Notes: a model not told the origin generated them from the letters alone. 64,000 nucleotides of DNA from Streptomyces sp. NBC_00620 (GCF_026341825.1 NZ_JAPENY010000003.1:682001-746000), one strand, 5' to 3'; shown: positions 9,365 through 18,373, numbered from the stretch's first letter. Translations and numbers: made by a program.

Positions 9365-10516
9365 TTACCCCGGTTTGAGGACTTCTTCGTACAACTGGAC
9401 GGTGCGCCGGGCGACCGCGTCCCAGCCGAACTCCCGCACCGCGCGCTCCCGCCCGGCCTCGCCCATGCGCCGTGCGGCCTCGGGGTCGGCGAGCACCGAG
9501 TCGAGGGCGCGTGCCAGACCGGCTTCGAAGTCCCCCTCGACCTGCACCAGGACGCCGGTCACACCGTCCTCGACGACCTCGGGAATCCCGCCGACCCGGG
9601 ACGCCACCACGGCCGTGCCGCAGGCCATCGCCTCCAGGTTGACGATGCCGAGCGGCTCGTAGACCGAGGGGCAGACGAACACGGCGGCGCGCGTGAGGAG
9701 TTGGATGACATCCGGGCGGGGCAGCATCTGCGGGATCCAGTGCACCCCGTCGCGTACGCCGCTCAGCTCCTGGAAGAGGTCGCGGAACTCCCGGTCGATC
9801 TCCGGGGTGTCGGGGGCGCCCGCGCACAGCACCACCTGTACGGCAGGGTCGATGTCCCTTACCGCGCGCAGCAGGTGGGGCACGCCCTTCTGACGGGTGA
9901 TGCGGCCGACGAAGAGTATGTACGGGCGGCCGGTGTCGATGCCGATGCGGTCGAGGACGTCCGTGCCGTGGTCCGGCTGGTAGAGGGCGGTGTCGATGCC
10001 GTTGTGCACGACACGCACCTTGGCCGGGTCCAGGGCGGGGTAGCAGGTGAGGATGTCCTCGCGCATGGCACCGGAGACGGCGATGACGGCGTCGGCGGCC
10101 TCGATGGCGGTGCGCTCGGCCCAGCTGGAGAGGGCGTAGCCGCCGCCGAGCTGCTCGGCCTTCCAGGGGCGCAGCGGCTCCAGCGAGTGGGCGGTCATGA
10201 CGTGCGGTATGCCGTACAGGAGCTTGCCGAAGTGGCCGGCGAGGTTGGCGTACCAGGTGTGCGAGTGGACGAGCTCACGGCCTTCGAGGGCGGCGGCGAT
10301 GGAGAGGTCCACGGAGAAGGTGCGCAGGGCGTCGTTGGCGCCGTCGAGGGCGGGCCAGGGGCGGTGGCGTACGACGCCGCTCCCGGCGCCCTCGCCCCAG
10401 CAGTGCACGTCCAGCTCGGTGAGGGCCCGCAACTCCCGGGCGAGGAACTCGACATGGACGCCCGCCCCGCCGTACACGTCCGGCGGGTACTCCCTGGTCA
10501 GCAGTCCAACTCGCAC
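9365..10516 (-). CDS. glgA: Glycogen synthase, actinobacterial GT4-type
   Basis: The 383-aa protein begins at GTG 10516 (VRVGLLTREYPPDVYGGAGVH), a few bases after an AGGGG ribosome site; upstream sequence in the same frame is not coding-like. It has a GT4/GT5 two-domain fold: the acceptor-side N-domain, then FVGRITRQKGVPHLL, CAGAPDTPE and the donor-site motif SVYEPLGIVNLEAMACGT. Family members transfer glucose from ADP-glucose; the actinobacterial type (also called GlgM) may make maltose 1-phosphate for the GlgE pathway instead of elongating glycogen directly. Its partner glgC is immediately downstream. Confidence 0.93.
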   Translation of the reverse strand: MRVGLLTREYPPDVYGGAGVHVEFLARELRALTELDVHCWGEGAGSGVVRHRPWPALDGANDALRTFSVDLSIAAALEGRELVHSHTWYANLAGHFGKLLYGIPHVMTAHSLEPLRPWKAEQLGGGYALSSWAERTAIEAADAVIAVSGAMREDILTCYPALDPAKVRVVHNGIDTALYQPDHGTDVLDRIGIDTGRPYILFVGRITRQKGVPHLLRAVRDIDPAVQVVLCAGAPDTPEIDREFRDLFQELSGVRDGVHWIPQMLPRPDVIQLLTRAAVFVCPSVYEPLGIVNLEAMACGTAVVASRVGGIPEVVEDGVTGVLVQVEGDFEAGLARALDSVLADPEAARRMGEAGRERAVREFGWDAVARRTVQLYEEVLKPG

Positions 10517-10637
10517 ACAGAACCCCTGTCGTAGCGGCCGGTGCCCCTCATGGTCACTCACCTGGGGCGGATGGGGAAGAGCACGGCTGTCCCCAACGAG
10601 GCTTTCCCGTTCGGGGGTTTCATGAACGCGGTTGCCG

Positions 10638-11354
10638 TCAATGCTCTGGCGGTCGGGTGAAGCAGCAGTCGCCGCAGAGTCCCCCTCCGGGGAGTCGGTA
10701 GTAGAGGCAGCAGCTGCGGCGCCGGAGTGTGGTGGGGTCGAGGGTGTTGGAGAGGTCGGGGTGGGCGAAGAGGTCGGCGGCGAGCGTACGGGCCCGGTCA
10801 CCCACCTCCGTACGGCCGTTGGCCTGTGCCCAGCGGTCGAGTTGGCGCACGGCTCCTGCCAGGGCCGATCCGGCGTTGCCCCACAACAGACCTGCGGAGA
10901 TGCGGTACCGGGAACGCAGGACCGCCGCCAGGGGGGCGAGATGACCGGCTCGTACGACCTCGCCGATCGCCGTGGCGGGCAGCGGGCGCACCTCGGACAG
11001 CCACAGGTCGTCCGGAGCGCTGCCGTCCGGATCCCAGTGCAGCAGCCGTGGGTCGAGGTCGGGCAGCCGCCCGTACAGCGCGGCGGCGCCCAGCGCGACC
11101 GACCACAGCCGGGCGGCGAGGGCCTGGTGCGCCACGGACACGGCGATCCGCGGCTCGGGCGCATGGATACTCTGCGTGACTTTATGAATGCGGAAAGTTA
11201 TCGGATCCGCGTAAACCTCTTTGTGGGTGTCGAATCGTGATGCCGTATAGGCCTGCGCGAGCGTGGGCAGGGGGCCTCGCGGCGGTACGCCGGTGCGTAG
11301 TACGAAGAAGCCGCCGAGCGGGCCGAGCGCCGCGAGTTGGGGGTCGAGGTCCAC
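10638..11354 (-). CDS. (2Fe-2S)-binding protein, FhuF/siderophore-iron-reductase-like
   Basis: The C-terminus reads CCLYYRLPGGGLCGDC, the CCx10CxxC cluster of FhuF-like ferric-siderophore reductases, which bind a 2Fe-2S centre and release iron from imported siderophores in the cytoplasm. The body is mostly alpha-helical with no transmembrane segment. I place the start at GTG 11354 (VDLDPQLAALGPLG), giving 238 aa; a TTG at 11372 is also possible and no strong ribosome site decides. No siderophore transporter lies nearby, so the substrate is unknown. It is divergent from the DMT transporter gene. Confidence 0.82.
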   Translation of the reverse strand: MDLDPQLAALGPLGGFFVLRTGVPPRGPLPTLAQAYTASRFDTHKEVYADPITFRIHKVTQSIHAPEPRIAVSVAHQALAARLWSVALGAAALYGRLPDLDPRLLHWDPDGSAPDDLWLSEVRPLPATAIGEVVRAGHLAPLAAVLRSRYRISAGLLWGNAGSALAGAVRQLDRWAQANGRTEVGDRARTLAADLFAHPDLSNTLDPTTLRRRSCCLYYRLPGGGLCGDCCFTRPPEH

Positions 11355-11582
11355 GAAGAGCAGTAGTACCAAGGCCCCTAGGGGATACCACCAGCGGGTC
11401 CGGGTCCCGTGTCGCCCACCTTGGGTATGACAGAGGGCGATTCGTACTCCATCGGCAGTAGGACCCAATGCCTGCTCAGGTACGACGACGCGAACAGTTT
11501 TGCGGGGCATCGTAGTCACCATGGAAGCCGACCGTTCGTCGCGACGGGCCCAGCGCCCCCGCCGTACGCAGAGGAGGGACTC

Positions 11583-12770
11583 ATGAGTGCCCTCGCTTTG
11601 TCCGTGTTGCTCTCGTTCGTCTCCGCCGTCGCGTATGCGGGCGGAGCGATCGTGCAGGAGCAGGTCGCGGTGACCTCCCCCGACCAGACCTACGCACCGC
11701 TGCGCAGGCCCATCTGGTGGGCTGCCGTGGCGCTGAACGGCCTCGGCGGACTGCTGCACGTGGCAGCGCTCGCCTACGGCCCGCTGAGCCTGGTGCAGCC
11801 GCTGGGCGCGCTGACCATCGTGTTCGCCCTTCCCATGGCGGCCCTGTTCGTCGGCCGCAAGGCCGGGGCGACCGCCTGGCGCGGCGCGATCATGGCCACG
11901 GTGGGTCTCGCGGGCCTGCTGTCGCTGGTCGGCTCCTCCGATTCGCAGTCCCTGGGCAGCACCGAGCGCGTGGTGCTGGCCGTGGTGACCGGCGGCGCCG
12001 TGGTGGCGCTGATGCTGGCGGGACGCGCCGCGCACCGGCATCCGGCCGTGCGCAGTGTGCTGCTCGCGGTCGCGGCGGGTATCGCCTTCGGTATGTCCTC
12101 GGTGTTCACGAAGACGGTCGCGGTGGACTGGACGAACCAGGTCTCGCTTTCCGACCTGCCCAGCCTCGTCGTGATCGGCGTCTTCGCGACGGCCGGCATG
12201 CTGCTGTCGCAGGCCTCCTACAAGGGCGCCGGTCTCGCGGCACCGCTGGCCACACTGACGGTCGTGAACCCCGTCATGGCGGCAGCCGTCGGCATCACGA
12301 TGTTCGGCGAAACCTTCCGCTACGGCACGACGGGCACCGCTCTCGCACTGGGCTGCGGGGTCGTCGCCGCAGGTGGCCTGATCCTGCTCACGACGGAGAA
12401 GATCGGCGGCACTCGGCGCACGGCGGCACCGGCGGGGCTCGAGGCCGGATCGGCTCCTGGCACGGCTGAGCCGGCGGTCCCGGTCCCTTTGGCGGCCGCG
12501 AGCCCCTCCGCTCTCTCGGACACCGGGTCAGCCTCCGGATCAGCCGTCGAAGAGCTGCTCGCGGGGCTTCCCGGGCAGGCCGGCGCCGGGGGCCGCGAAG
12601 ACATCCTCGTACCGGGTCCACCGGGTCCGATGACGACGGTCGCGACGGCGGAGACCGCGTCTGAGGACACGGAGCCGCCGGACCAAGTGCCCTACTACAG
12701 CCCCATGTACGGCGGGCCCTACGTACCGCTGCCGTTCGTGAGCCACCACCGCACCCGAGTCAAATCCTGA
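11583..12770 (+). CDS. DMT-superfamily (EamA-like) membrane transporter
   Basis: ATG 11583 follows GGAGG by six bases. The 395-aa product has about nine or ten hydrophobic segments in its first 290 residues (VLLSFVSAVAYAGGAIV, LVQPLGALTIVFALPMAAL, LATLTVVNPVMAAAVGI, GTALALGCGVVAAGGLILL), as in DMT permeases. A Pro/Ala/Ser-rich cytoplasmic tail of about 100 residues ends VPYYSPMYGGPYVPLPF. The substrate cannot be told. Its stop overlaps the 3' end of the convergent Rpf-like gene by 11 bases, so the two transcripts collide. Confidence 0.88.
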   Translation: MSALALSVLLSFVSAVAYAGGAIVQEQVAVTSPDQTYAPLRRPIWWAAVALNGLGGLLHVAALAYGPLSLVQPLGALTIVFALPMAALFVGRKAGATAWRGAIMATVGLAGLLSLVGSSDSQSLGSTERVVLAVVTGGAVVALMLAGRAAHRHPAVRSVLLAVAAGIAFGMSSVFTKTVAVDWTNQVSLSDLPSLVVIGVFATAGMLLSQASYKGAGLAAPLATLTVVNPVMAAAVGITMFGETFRYGTTGTALALGCGVVAAGGLILLTTEKIGGTRRTAAPAGLEAGSAPGTAEPAVPVPLAAASPSALSDTGSASGSAVEELLAGLPGQAGAGGREDILVPGPPGPMTTVATAETASEDTEPPDQVPYYSPMYGGPYVPLPFVSHHRTRVKS

Positions 12771-13980
12771 CCCCGCCCGCTCGCAGGTAGGCGACCGGGT
12801 CGACGTCAGTACCGAAGCCGGGCCCCGTCCGCACCTCGAAGTGCAGATGCGGGCCCGTGCTGTTGCCGGTTGACCCGGAGCGTCCGATGCGCTGGCCACC
12901 CGTCACGCTCTGCCCGGCCTTCACGGAGATCGCGGACAGGTGGGCGTACTGCGTGTACCGGCCGTCGGCGTGCCGGACGACCACCTGGTAGCCGAAGGAG
13001 CCGCCCCAGCCCGCGCTGACGACACTGCCGGCCGCGACCGACTTCACGGAGGTGCCGGTGGCCACGGGAAAGTCGACGCCCGTGTGGTAGCCCTTCGACC
13101 AGGAGGATCCGGCGGCGTGGTACGGCGTGCCGGTGGAGGCGTTCACCGGGGCGACGAGACCGGAGGCCTTGTCGGTCGTGGTGGAGGACGCCTTGTCCGT
13201 CGCGGCCTTCTGGGTCGGAGCGGGCTTCGGAGTCGTCTTGGGCTTCGGAGTCGCGGTGGGCTTCTTGGTCGTGGTCGGCGTCGAAGCGGACGCGCCCCCG
13301 GTGTCCGTCGTGGCGGCCGTGCCGCGCAGGCTCAGCCGCTGCCCGGGGAGGATCAGATCCGGGTCGGAGCCCACGGTCGTACGGTTCGCCGTGTACAGCT
13401 TCTGCCAGCCGCCCTGGACGTCCCGGGAGTCGGCGATGCCGGAGAGCGTGTCGCCGCGGACGACGGTGTACATCTCGGCGGTGCCCGCCTGGGACTGGGG
13501 TGTGGTCTGCGGCTTCACGTCCTGCACGGAGCGCTTGGTGCCCTGGGCGCTCTTGGCGCTCTGCGAAGTGGCCGGAGAAGGGCTGATGTCGGGGGTGTCG
13601 CCGCCCCGGGTCAGACCGGCACGGACGGAGCACACCGGCCAGGCGCCGGGCCCCTGGCCCTTGAGCACCTTCTCGGCGATGGCTATCTGCTGGTCCCTGG
13701 TGGCCTGATCCGCGCGCTGCGCGTAGGCCTTGCCGCCGTAGGCCTCCCAGGTGGACTGGCTGAACTGCAGCCCGCCGTAGTAGCCATTGCCGGTGTTGAT
13801 GCTCCAGTTGCCGCTGGACTCGCAGGCCGCGACCTTGTTCCAGGTGCCCACGTCGGCCGCGTGGGCGACACTGGTTCCGACGAGCGGGAGCGCGATACCT
13901 GCGCCGCCGGCCGTGACAGTGAGTGAGGCGCGGTTGATCCTGTTCGGCTGATACCGGCGGTGCCGGCCGCGTACGGCCAT
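12760..13980 (-). CDS. Secreted Rpf-domain muralytic protein with LysM and M23 peptidase domains
   Basis: The 406-aa protein has a signal peptide ending near SVAHA (residue 41). A resuscitation-promoting-factor domain follows (about 42-118) with E54 in VAACESSGNWS as the predicted lysozyme-like catalytic glutamate. Then come a LysM peptidoglycan-binding domain (about 170-219), a Thr/Lys/Pro-rich linker, and a C-terminal M23 domain with the zinc ligands HTGVDF and HLHFEV. It should cut both glycan strands and peptide cross-links during spore germination or growth. The combination resembles Streptomyces RpfD. The leader shows no recognisable c-di-AMP (ydaO) riboswitch, although such switches control other rpf genes. 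Confidence 0.92.
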   Translation of the reverse strand: MAVRGRHRRYQPNRINRASLTVTAGGAGIALPLVGTSVAHAADVGTWNKVAACESSGNWSINTGNGYYGGLQFSQSTWEAYGGKAYAQRADQATRDQQIAIAEKVLKGQGPGAWPVCSVRAGLTRGGDTPDISPSPATSQSAKSAQGTKRSVQDVKPQTTPQSQAGTAEMYTVVRGDTLSGIADSRDVQGGWQKLYTANRTTVGSDPDLILPGQRLSLRGTAATTDTGGASASTPTTTKKPTATPKPKTTPKPAPTQKAATDKASSTTTDKASGLVAPVNASTGTPYHAAGSSWSKGYHTGVDFPVATGTSVKSVAAGSVVSAGWGGSFGYQVVVRHADGRYTQYAHLSAISVKAGQSVTGGQRIGRSGSTGNSTGPHLHFEVRTGPGFGTDVDPVAYLRAGGVRI

Positions 13981-14237
13981 GAAGGAGCCCCCTCAACATG
14001 CTCAGGAGCGGCAAAAGTAAGCGCTGCGAACAGGCCATGACAAGAGGGCAATCAGCCGACCCATCACCTCAAGTGACCAGGAATCCACCGCGCTTGCACG
14101 GCCAATGAGGCGACTGGGGCCTCTGCTGCGTACACAACACTGCCAAGCCGGGGTGCGCCGACGCCGGATCATGGAGTGGCGTAATACTGGCAGGCAGGAC
14201 GGCATTGATGATTACAGCAGCTATGGGAGCCAACCGT

Positions 14238-15677
14238 ATGAGCACTTCAGCCCAGATCGGCGTCACGGGTCTCGCGGTCATGGGGCGCAATCTCGCCCGC
14301 AACTTCGCGCGCAACGGCTATACCGTCGCGCTGCACAACCGCACCGTGGCAAAGACGAACGCGCTGGTGGAGGAGTTCGGTCACGAGGGCGAGTTCGTGG
14401 CGGCCGAGACCGCGAAGGAGTTCGTGGCGGCGCTGGAGCGGCCGCGGCGCCTGGTGATCATGGTGAAGGCGGGCGAGCCGACCGACGCGGTGATCCAGGA
14501 GTTCGCCCCGCTCCTGGAGCCCGGCGACATGATCGTCGACGGCGGCAACGCGCACTTCGCGGACACCCGGCGCCGGGAGCGTGAACTGCGCGAGCTGGGC
14601 CTCCACTTCGTCGGCACCGGAGTCTCCGGCGGTGAGGAGGGCGCGCTGCTCGGCCCGAGCATCATGCCGGGCGGCTCGGTCGAGTCGTACGCCTCCCTCG
14701 GTCCGATGCTCGAGAAGATCTCCGCGAAGGCGGCCGACGGGTCCCCGTGCGTGACGCATGTCGGTCCCGACGGTGCCGGGCACTTCGTGAAGATGGTGCA
14801 CAACGGCATCGAGTACGCGGACATGCAGCTGATCGGCGAGGCGTACCAACTGCTGCGTGACGTGGCCGGCTACTCCCCCGCGCAGATCGCGGACATCTTC
14901 CGCACCTGGAACACGGGACGGCTCGACTCCTACCTGATCGAGATCACCGCCGAGGTCCTGTCGCACGTGGACGCGGCGACGGGCAAGCCCTTCGTCGACG
15001 TGGTGGTGGACCAGGCGGAGCAGAAGGGCACGGGCCGCTGGACCGTGCAGATCGCGCTGGACCTGGGCGTTCCGGTGTCCGGCATCGCGGAGGCGGTCTT
15101 CGCCCGCTCGATCTCGGGCCACGCGGCGCTCCGCGAGGCCTCGCGGGGTCTCGCCGGGCCCAAGGCGACGGCGCTCGGCGAGTCCGAGGCCGCGGCCTTC
15201 GCGGACCGGGTGGAGCAGGCGCTGTACGCGTCGAAGATCGTGTCGTACACGCAGGGCTTCCACGAGATCACCGCGGGCAGCGACGAGTACGACTGGAACA
15301 TCGACCTCGGCTCCGTCGCCTCCATCTGGCGAGGCGGCTGCATCATCCGGGCGGCCTTCCTGGACCGTATCCGCGCCGCGTACGACACCCGGCCCGACCT
15401 GCCGAGCCTGCTGTCCGACGAGACGTTCGCGCAGGAGATCGCCGCCGCGCAGGACGACTGGCGCGAGGTGCTGGTCGCCGCGACCCGTCAGGGCGTCCCC
15501 ACGCCCGGCTTCGGCGCGGCCCTCGCCTACTACGACGCCCTGCGCGCCGAGCGCCTGCCCGCAGCCCTCACACAGGGCCAGCGTGACTTCTTCGGCGCGC
15601 ACACCTACCGGCGGACCGACCGGGAGGGCTCGTTCCACACGCTGTGGGGCGGGGACCGGTCCGAGGTGGCTGGCTGA
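14238..15677 (+). CDS. gnd: 6-phosphogluconate dehydrogenase, decarboxylating
   Basis: This enzyme oxidises and decarboxylates 6-phosphogluconate to ribulose 5-phosphate with NADP in the oxidative pentose phosphate pathway. ATG 14238 (MSTSAQIGVTGLAVMGRNLA) is preceded by GGGAG at eight bases and gives 479 aa, the normal length. GLAVMGRN is the dinucleotide loop, and VSGGEEGALLGPSIMPGG, GAGHFVKMVHNGIEY and WRGGCIIRA are catalytic and substrate-binding signatures. Earlier in-frame ATGs (14205, 14208, 14223) give a poorer N-terminus. It is transcribed alone, with a strong hairpin just downstream. Confidence 0.96.
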   Translation: MSTSAQIGVTGLAVMGRNLARNFARNGYTVALHNRTVAKTNALVEEFGHEGEFVAAETAKEFVAALERPRRLVIMVKAGEPTDAVIQEFAPLLEPGDMIVDGGNAHFADTRRRERELRELGLHFVGTGVSGGEEGALLGPSIMPGGSVESYASLGPMLEKISAKAADGSPCVTHVGPDGAGHFVKMVHNGIEYADMQLIGEAYQLLRDVAGYSPAQIADIFRTWNTGRLDSYLIEITAEVLSHVDAATGKPFVDVVVDQAEQKGTGRWTVQIALDLGVPVSGIAEAVFARSISGHAALREASRGLAGPKATALGESEAAAFADRVEQALYASKIVSYTQGFHEITAGSDEYDWNIDLGSVASIWRGGCIIRAAFLDRIRAAYDTRPDLPSLLSDETFAQEIAAAQDDWREVLVAATRQGVPTPGFGAALAYYDALRAERLPAALTQGQRDFFGAHTYRRTDREGSFHTLWGGDRSEVAG

Positions 15678-15694
15678 GCGGGATCGCGTACGAC

Positions 15695-15730
15695 GGTGGC
15701 CCGGTGCGGAACCCCGCACCGGGCCACCGG
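15695..15730 (+). terminator. Terminator hairpin after gnd
   Basis: A perfect 16-base stem (cggtggcccggtgcgg / ccgcaccgggccaccg) closes a 4-base loop 17 bases past the gnd stop, followed by tcttt. It sits between convergent genes and may work both ways. Confidence 0.88.
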
Positions 15731-15753
15731 TCTTTCGGGCTACGGCCCGTGCT

Positions 15754-15963
15754 CTAGGCCAGCGGTCCAGGCTGGGGTTCCGGCTCCGGCACCGGGTCCG
15801 GGCCCGGCGGCTGCGGGATCGGGGACGGCGACGGGTAGGGCTCCGGTGACGGAGACGGGCGCGGGCCCGGCTTCGGCACCGGATCCGGGAAGGGCTGCGG
15901 GCGGTCGGGGCCCGGGCCCGGAGTGGGGCCCGGCTTCACGGGGTCGGGAAACGGGTGCGTCAT
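15754..15963 (-). CDS. Small proline-rich protein (hypothetical)
   Basis: The frame encodes 69 residues starting at ATG 15963, six bases after GGAG. It is almost wholly Pro, Gly, Asp and Glu, with repeated PDPVPKPGP, PSPSPEP and PEPEPQPGP-type units and no hydrophobic segment or signal peptide, so it should be an extended, acidic, soluble chain. The strict proline phase along the whole frame, against the ordinary composition of the other frames, is the main argument that it is a gene. I do not recognise a family. It could be a wall-region spacer or a disordered cytosolic peptide. Confidence 0.5.
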   Translation of the reverse strand: MTHPFPDPVKPGPTPGPGPDRPQPFPDPVPKPGPRPSPSPEPYPSPSPIPQPPGPDPVPEPEPQPGPLA

Positions 15964-16111
15964 GGTGTCCTCCAGCCAGTCGGTACGTCGGCCCTGGACT
16001 TTTCCCACGCGTACCCGGCCCCCGCGCACCCACTCACCCCGTCGCGCGAGGGATGGCGACCAGGTGGAGCAGAGCGAGCCGACCGGCCCGGGCATCGGGG
16101 ACACCCGGAGG

Positions 16112-16456
16112 TCAGAAGCGTCCCGGGTGCGCCTCGAGCCAATCCATCGCCGCCGTCAGCAGCTCCGGGTCGGCCGCCGGAGCCTCCTCGGGGTGGCGTG
16201 CCGCCCACTTCACGACGTACGGGCAGAGCGGCGCGACGACAGTGCCCTCGCGCGCGGCGATGGCGTACAGCTCGCGCGCGAGGGAGCCCGCGATGCCCTG
16301 GCCCTCGTGCTCGGGTTCCACGATGGTGTGCACCGGGACGAGTGCGCGCCCGGGGGCTTCCAGGACGAAGTACTCGATGTGGCCGACCACTTCGTCCCCG
16401 GCGAACGCTTCCAGGCGGCCGCCCGCCCGGTCGTCGCGGATCTCGATGTCGCTCAT
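16112..16456 (-). CDS. Small GNAT-like N-acetyltransferase
   Basis: The 114-aa protein (ATG 16456, AGGAAG upstream) is the short acetyltransferase type: IEIRDDRAGGRLEAF, then VVGHIEYFVL, HTIVEPEHEGQGIAGSLAREL as the acetyl-CoA loop (E-H-x-G-Q-G-I-A), and CPYVVKWAARHPE near the end. Such compact GNATs (about 90-115 aa) are widespread and mostly of unknown substrate. It lies 32 bases downstream of panD on the same strand and may be cotranscribed. Acetyltransferases of another type regulate PanD maturation in enterobacteria, but I see no sequence reason to assume that here. Confidence 0.85.
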   Translation of the reverse strand: MSDIEIRDDRAGGRLEAFAGDEVVGHIEYFVLEAPGRALVPVHTIVEPEHEGQGIAGSLARELYAIAAREGTVVAPLCPYVVKWAARHPEEAPAADPELLTAAMDWLEAHPGRF

Positions 16457-16488
16457 GGGCACCACTTCCTCGATTGCCTCTGGTGAGG

Positions 16489-16908
16489 TCAGGCCACCAC
16501 GGCCTGCGGGCTGCGCTCCTGGTCCGAGTCCGGCACCGGCTCGGACGGGTCGGCGCCCAGGGCCACGATCCGGTTGTCGCGGTCCACGTGCACGACCCGC
16601 GGCCGCAGTTCCCGCGCCTCGGCGTCCGAGACCTGAGCGTAACTGATGATGATCACCAGATCACCGGGGTGCACGAGATGGGCCGCCGCTCCGTTGATAC
16701 CGATGACTCCCGAGCCGCGTTCACCCTCGATGACGTACGTCTCCAGGCGAGCGCCGTTGGTGACGTCGACGATGTGGACCAGCTCGCCGGGCAGCAGATC
16801 GGCCGCGTCCAGCAGGTCGGCGTCGATGGTGACGGACCCGACGTAGTGCAGGTCGGCCTGGGTCACGGTGGCTCGGTGGATCTTGGACTTGAACATGGTA
16901 CGAAGCAT
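16489..16908 (-). CDS. panD: Aspartate 1-decarboxylase (pyruvoyl)
   Basis: PanD makes beta-alanine from L-aspartate for pantothenate and coenzyme A. The 139-aa proenzyme has the self-cleavage site in HYVGSVTID (Gly24-Ser25), where Ser becomes the pyruvoyl cofactor, preceded by KSKIHRATVTQADL and followed by NGARLETYVIEGERGSG and INGAAAHLVHPGD. ATG 16908 has GGGAG upstream. The leader contains a 5-base inverted repeat around GTTATT (16937-16952) and a TTGACC that could be a -35. No panB or panC is adjacent. Confidence 0.95.
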   Translation of the reverse strand: MLRTMFKSKIHRATVTQADLHYVGSVTIDADLLDAADLLPGELVHIVDVTNGARLETYVIEGERGSGVIGINGAAAHLVHPGDLVIIISYAQVSDAEARELRPRVVHVDRDNRIVALGADPSEPVPDSDQERSPQAVVA

Positions 16909-17034
16909 GAAGGCACTCCCGGATCAAGGCTCCCTGCCTGCGTTATTGCAGGTCAAGGGCCGTTCCCTACCCTACAACCAGTCGCGGCGGAACAGGGCCC
17001 GTTCGCAGGCGCCGCCCGCGCACCCGGGACGTCC

Positions 17035-17862
17035 TCACGCGGCCCTCCTCGGACCGTGGGCGTCGGTCAGCACCTGGTGGCGCAGACGTGCACAGGTACG
17101 GGTGATCAGACGGGAGACGTACATCTGCGAGATACCGAGCTGGAGGCCGATGCGGGCCTGTGTCATCTCGCCGAAGAACCTCATGTACAGGATCTGGCGT
17201 TCGCGTTCGGGCAGTGCTCGCAGCAGGGGGCGCAGGACCTCGCGGTCGAGCACCCGGTCGAAGCCGGGCTCCATGGCGCCGAGGGTGTCGGTCAGTGGAC
17301 GGTGGTTCTCGAGGGTGCCGGGCACGGTGTCCACGGACAGAGCGGTGAAGCTCTCCAGCGCGCCCTGGCCCAGTCGTACCTCGGCCTCGGTCAGGCCGGT
17401 GTACGCGGCGATCTCGGGGACGGAGGGTTCGCGGCCGCCCGGCGAAGAGCTGAGCTCATGGCCGGCGGCGCGGACCCGGCCGCGCAGTTCCTGTACCCGT
17501 CGCGGCACATGCACGCCCCAGAGGTCGTCCCGGAAGTGCCGTTTCACCTCGCCGAGGATCGTCGGTATGGCGAAGCTCGGGAAAGCCGTGCCGAGACCGG
17601 GGTCGAAGCGGGACACCGCTTTGACCAGACCCAGTTGCGCGACCTGGTTGAGGTCTTCGAAGGTCTCGCCGCGGTGATGGAAGCGCCGGGCGAGCCGTGC
17701 GGCCATCGGCATCCAGGCGCACACCACCTCCTGCCGCAGCGCGGATCTCTCCTGACCGTCCGGCAGAGCGGCGATACGGCTGAACGCTGCGGCGGTGTCC
17801 GGCGCGTCGTCGTAGTCGTGGGGGCGTGTGCTGCGTGGGCTCTGCGTGCGTACGTCCGGCAT
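17035..17862 (-). CDS. RNA polymerase sigma factor, SigB/SigF/SigG (group 3) family
   Basis: The 275-aa protein has region 2 (FEDLNQVAQLGLVKAVSRFDP, then GTAFPSFAIPTILGEVKRHFRD), region 3 (VPRRVQELRGRVRAAGHEL) and region 4 with a helix-turn-helix (MTQARIGLQLGISQMYVSRLI). This is the stress/sporulation sigma group that in Streptomyces answers to anti-sigma and anti-anti-sigma (STAS) partners. No anti-sigma kinase gene is adjacent, but STAS, GAF, ANTAR, CsbD and PRC-barrel genes follow within 11 kb. It may drive part of this stress region; I could not find convincing SigB-type promoters (GNNT-N14-16-GGGTA) by eye. Confidence 0.93.
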   Translation of the reverse strand: MPDVRTQSPRSTRPHDYDDAPDTAAAFSRIAALPDGQERSALRQEVVCAWMPMAARLARRFHHRGETFEDLNQVAQLGLVKAVSRFDPGLGTAFPSFAIPTILGEVKRHFRDDLWGVHVPRRVQELRGRVRAAGHELSSSPGGREPSVPEIAAYTGLTEAEVRLGQGALESFTALSVDTVPGTLENHRPLTDTLGAMEPGFDRVLDREVLRPLLRALPERERQILYMRFFGEMTQARIGLQLGISQMYVSRLITRTCARLRHQVLTDAHGPRRAA

Positions 17863-18145
17863 GAGCGCGTGTCTCCCCGATCGGTGGCATCACTCACCGT
17901 GGGAGCCGGCAGACCGCAGCGCACAGGGGAGCAGCGGAAGCTGCTCGCACGGGCGTGCCTCCGGTCCGAAGCACAGCGGACGGCTTCCCGGACGGCCCGC
18001 GTTCAAACAGGGAGGCCTGCCCAGCGCCGAGTGCCTGCGCTGCCCTCTTCGTACGACTGATCGGCGCCGTCCTGGGAACCCAGCGGACAGCGGCGCAGCC
18101 ACCGGGATCACGTGTGGTTCGCCGTCCATCGGCAGGAGTAGACAG

Positions 18146-18373
18146 ATGCTGGCATTCGTGGCGGCCGCGCTCTTCATCATCGCCTTCCTCATCCGCGTGA
18201 CCGAGACATCGACCGAGGCGATCTTCAGCCCGACGAGTCTCATGCTCGTCGGACTCGCCTTCCTGGCCGTGCACTTGGCCGGCGTGGGGTCGGGCTGGTC
18301 CGGTCGGCGAAGCTCCACCCGCGCAAGCTCCACCCGCGGAAGTTCCACCCGGAGAACCAGAAGTCGACGCTGA
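18146..18373 (+). CDS. Small two-helix membrane protein with Ser/Arg-rich tail
   Basis: The 75-aa product starts at ATG 18146, eight bases after AGGAG. Two hydrophobic segments (LAFVAAALFIIAFLI and LMLVGLAFLAVHLAG) are followed by a basic tail with three repeats of the SSTR unit (RRSSTRASSTRGSSTRR). The DNA of the tail is a threefold repeat of an aagctccacccgc-like string, so the tail has grown by duplication. No named family. The polybasic tail should be cytoplasmic and could bind nucleic acid or acidic lipid head groups. Confidence 0.65.
   Translation: MLAFVAAALFIIAFLIRVTETSTEAIFSPTSLMLVGLAFLAVHLAGVGSGWSGRRSSTRASSTRGSSTRRTRSRR

Noticed and set aside
13981..14237. A c-di-AMP (ydaO) riboswitch before the Rpf-like gene
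   Set aside because: Expected from other rpf genes, but I cannot find the conserved ydaO core by eye. A covariance search would decide.
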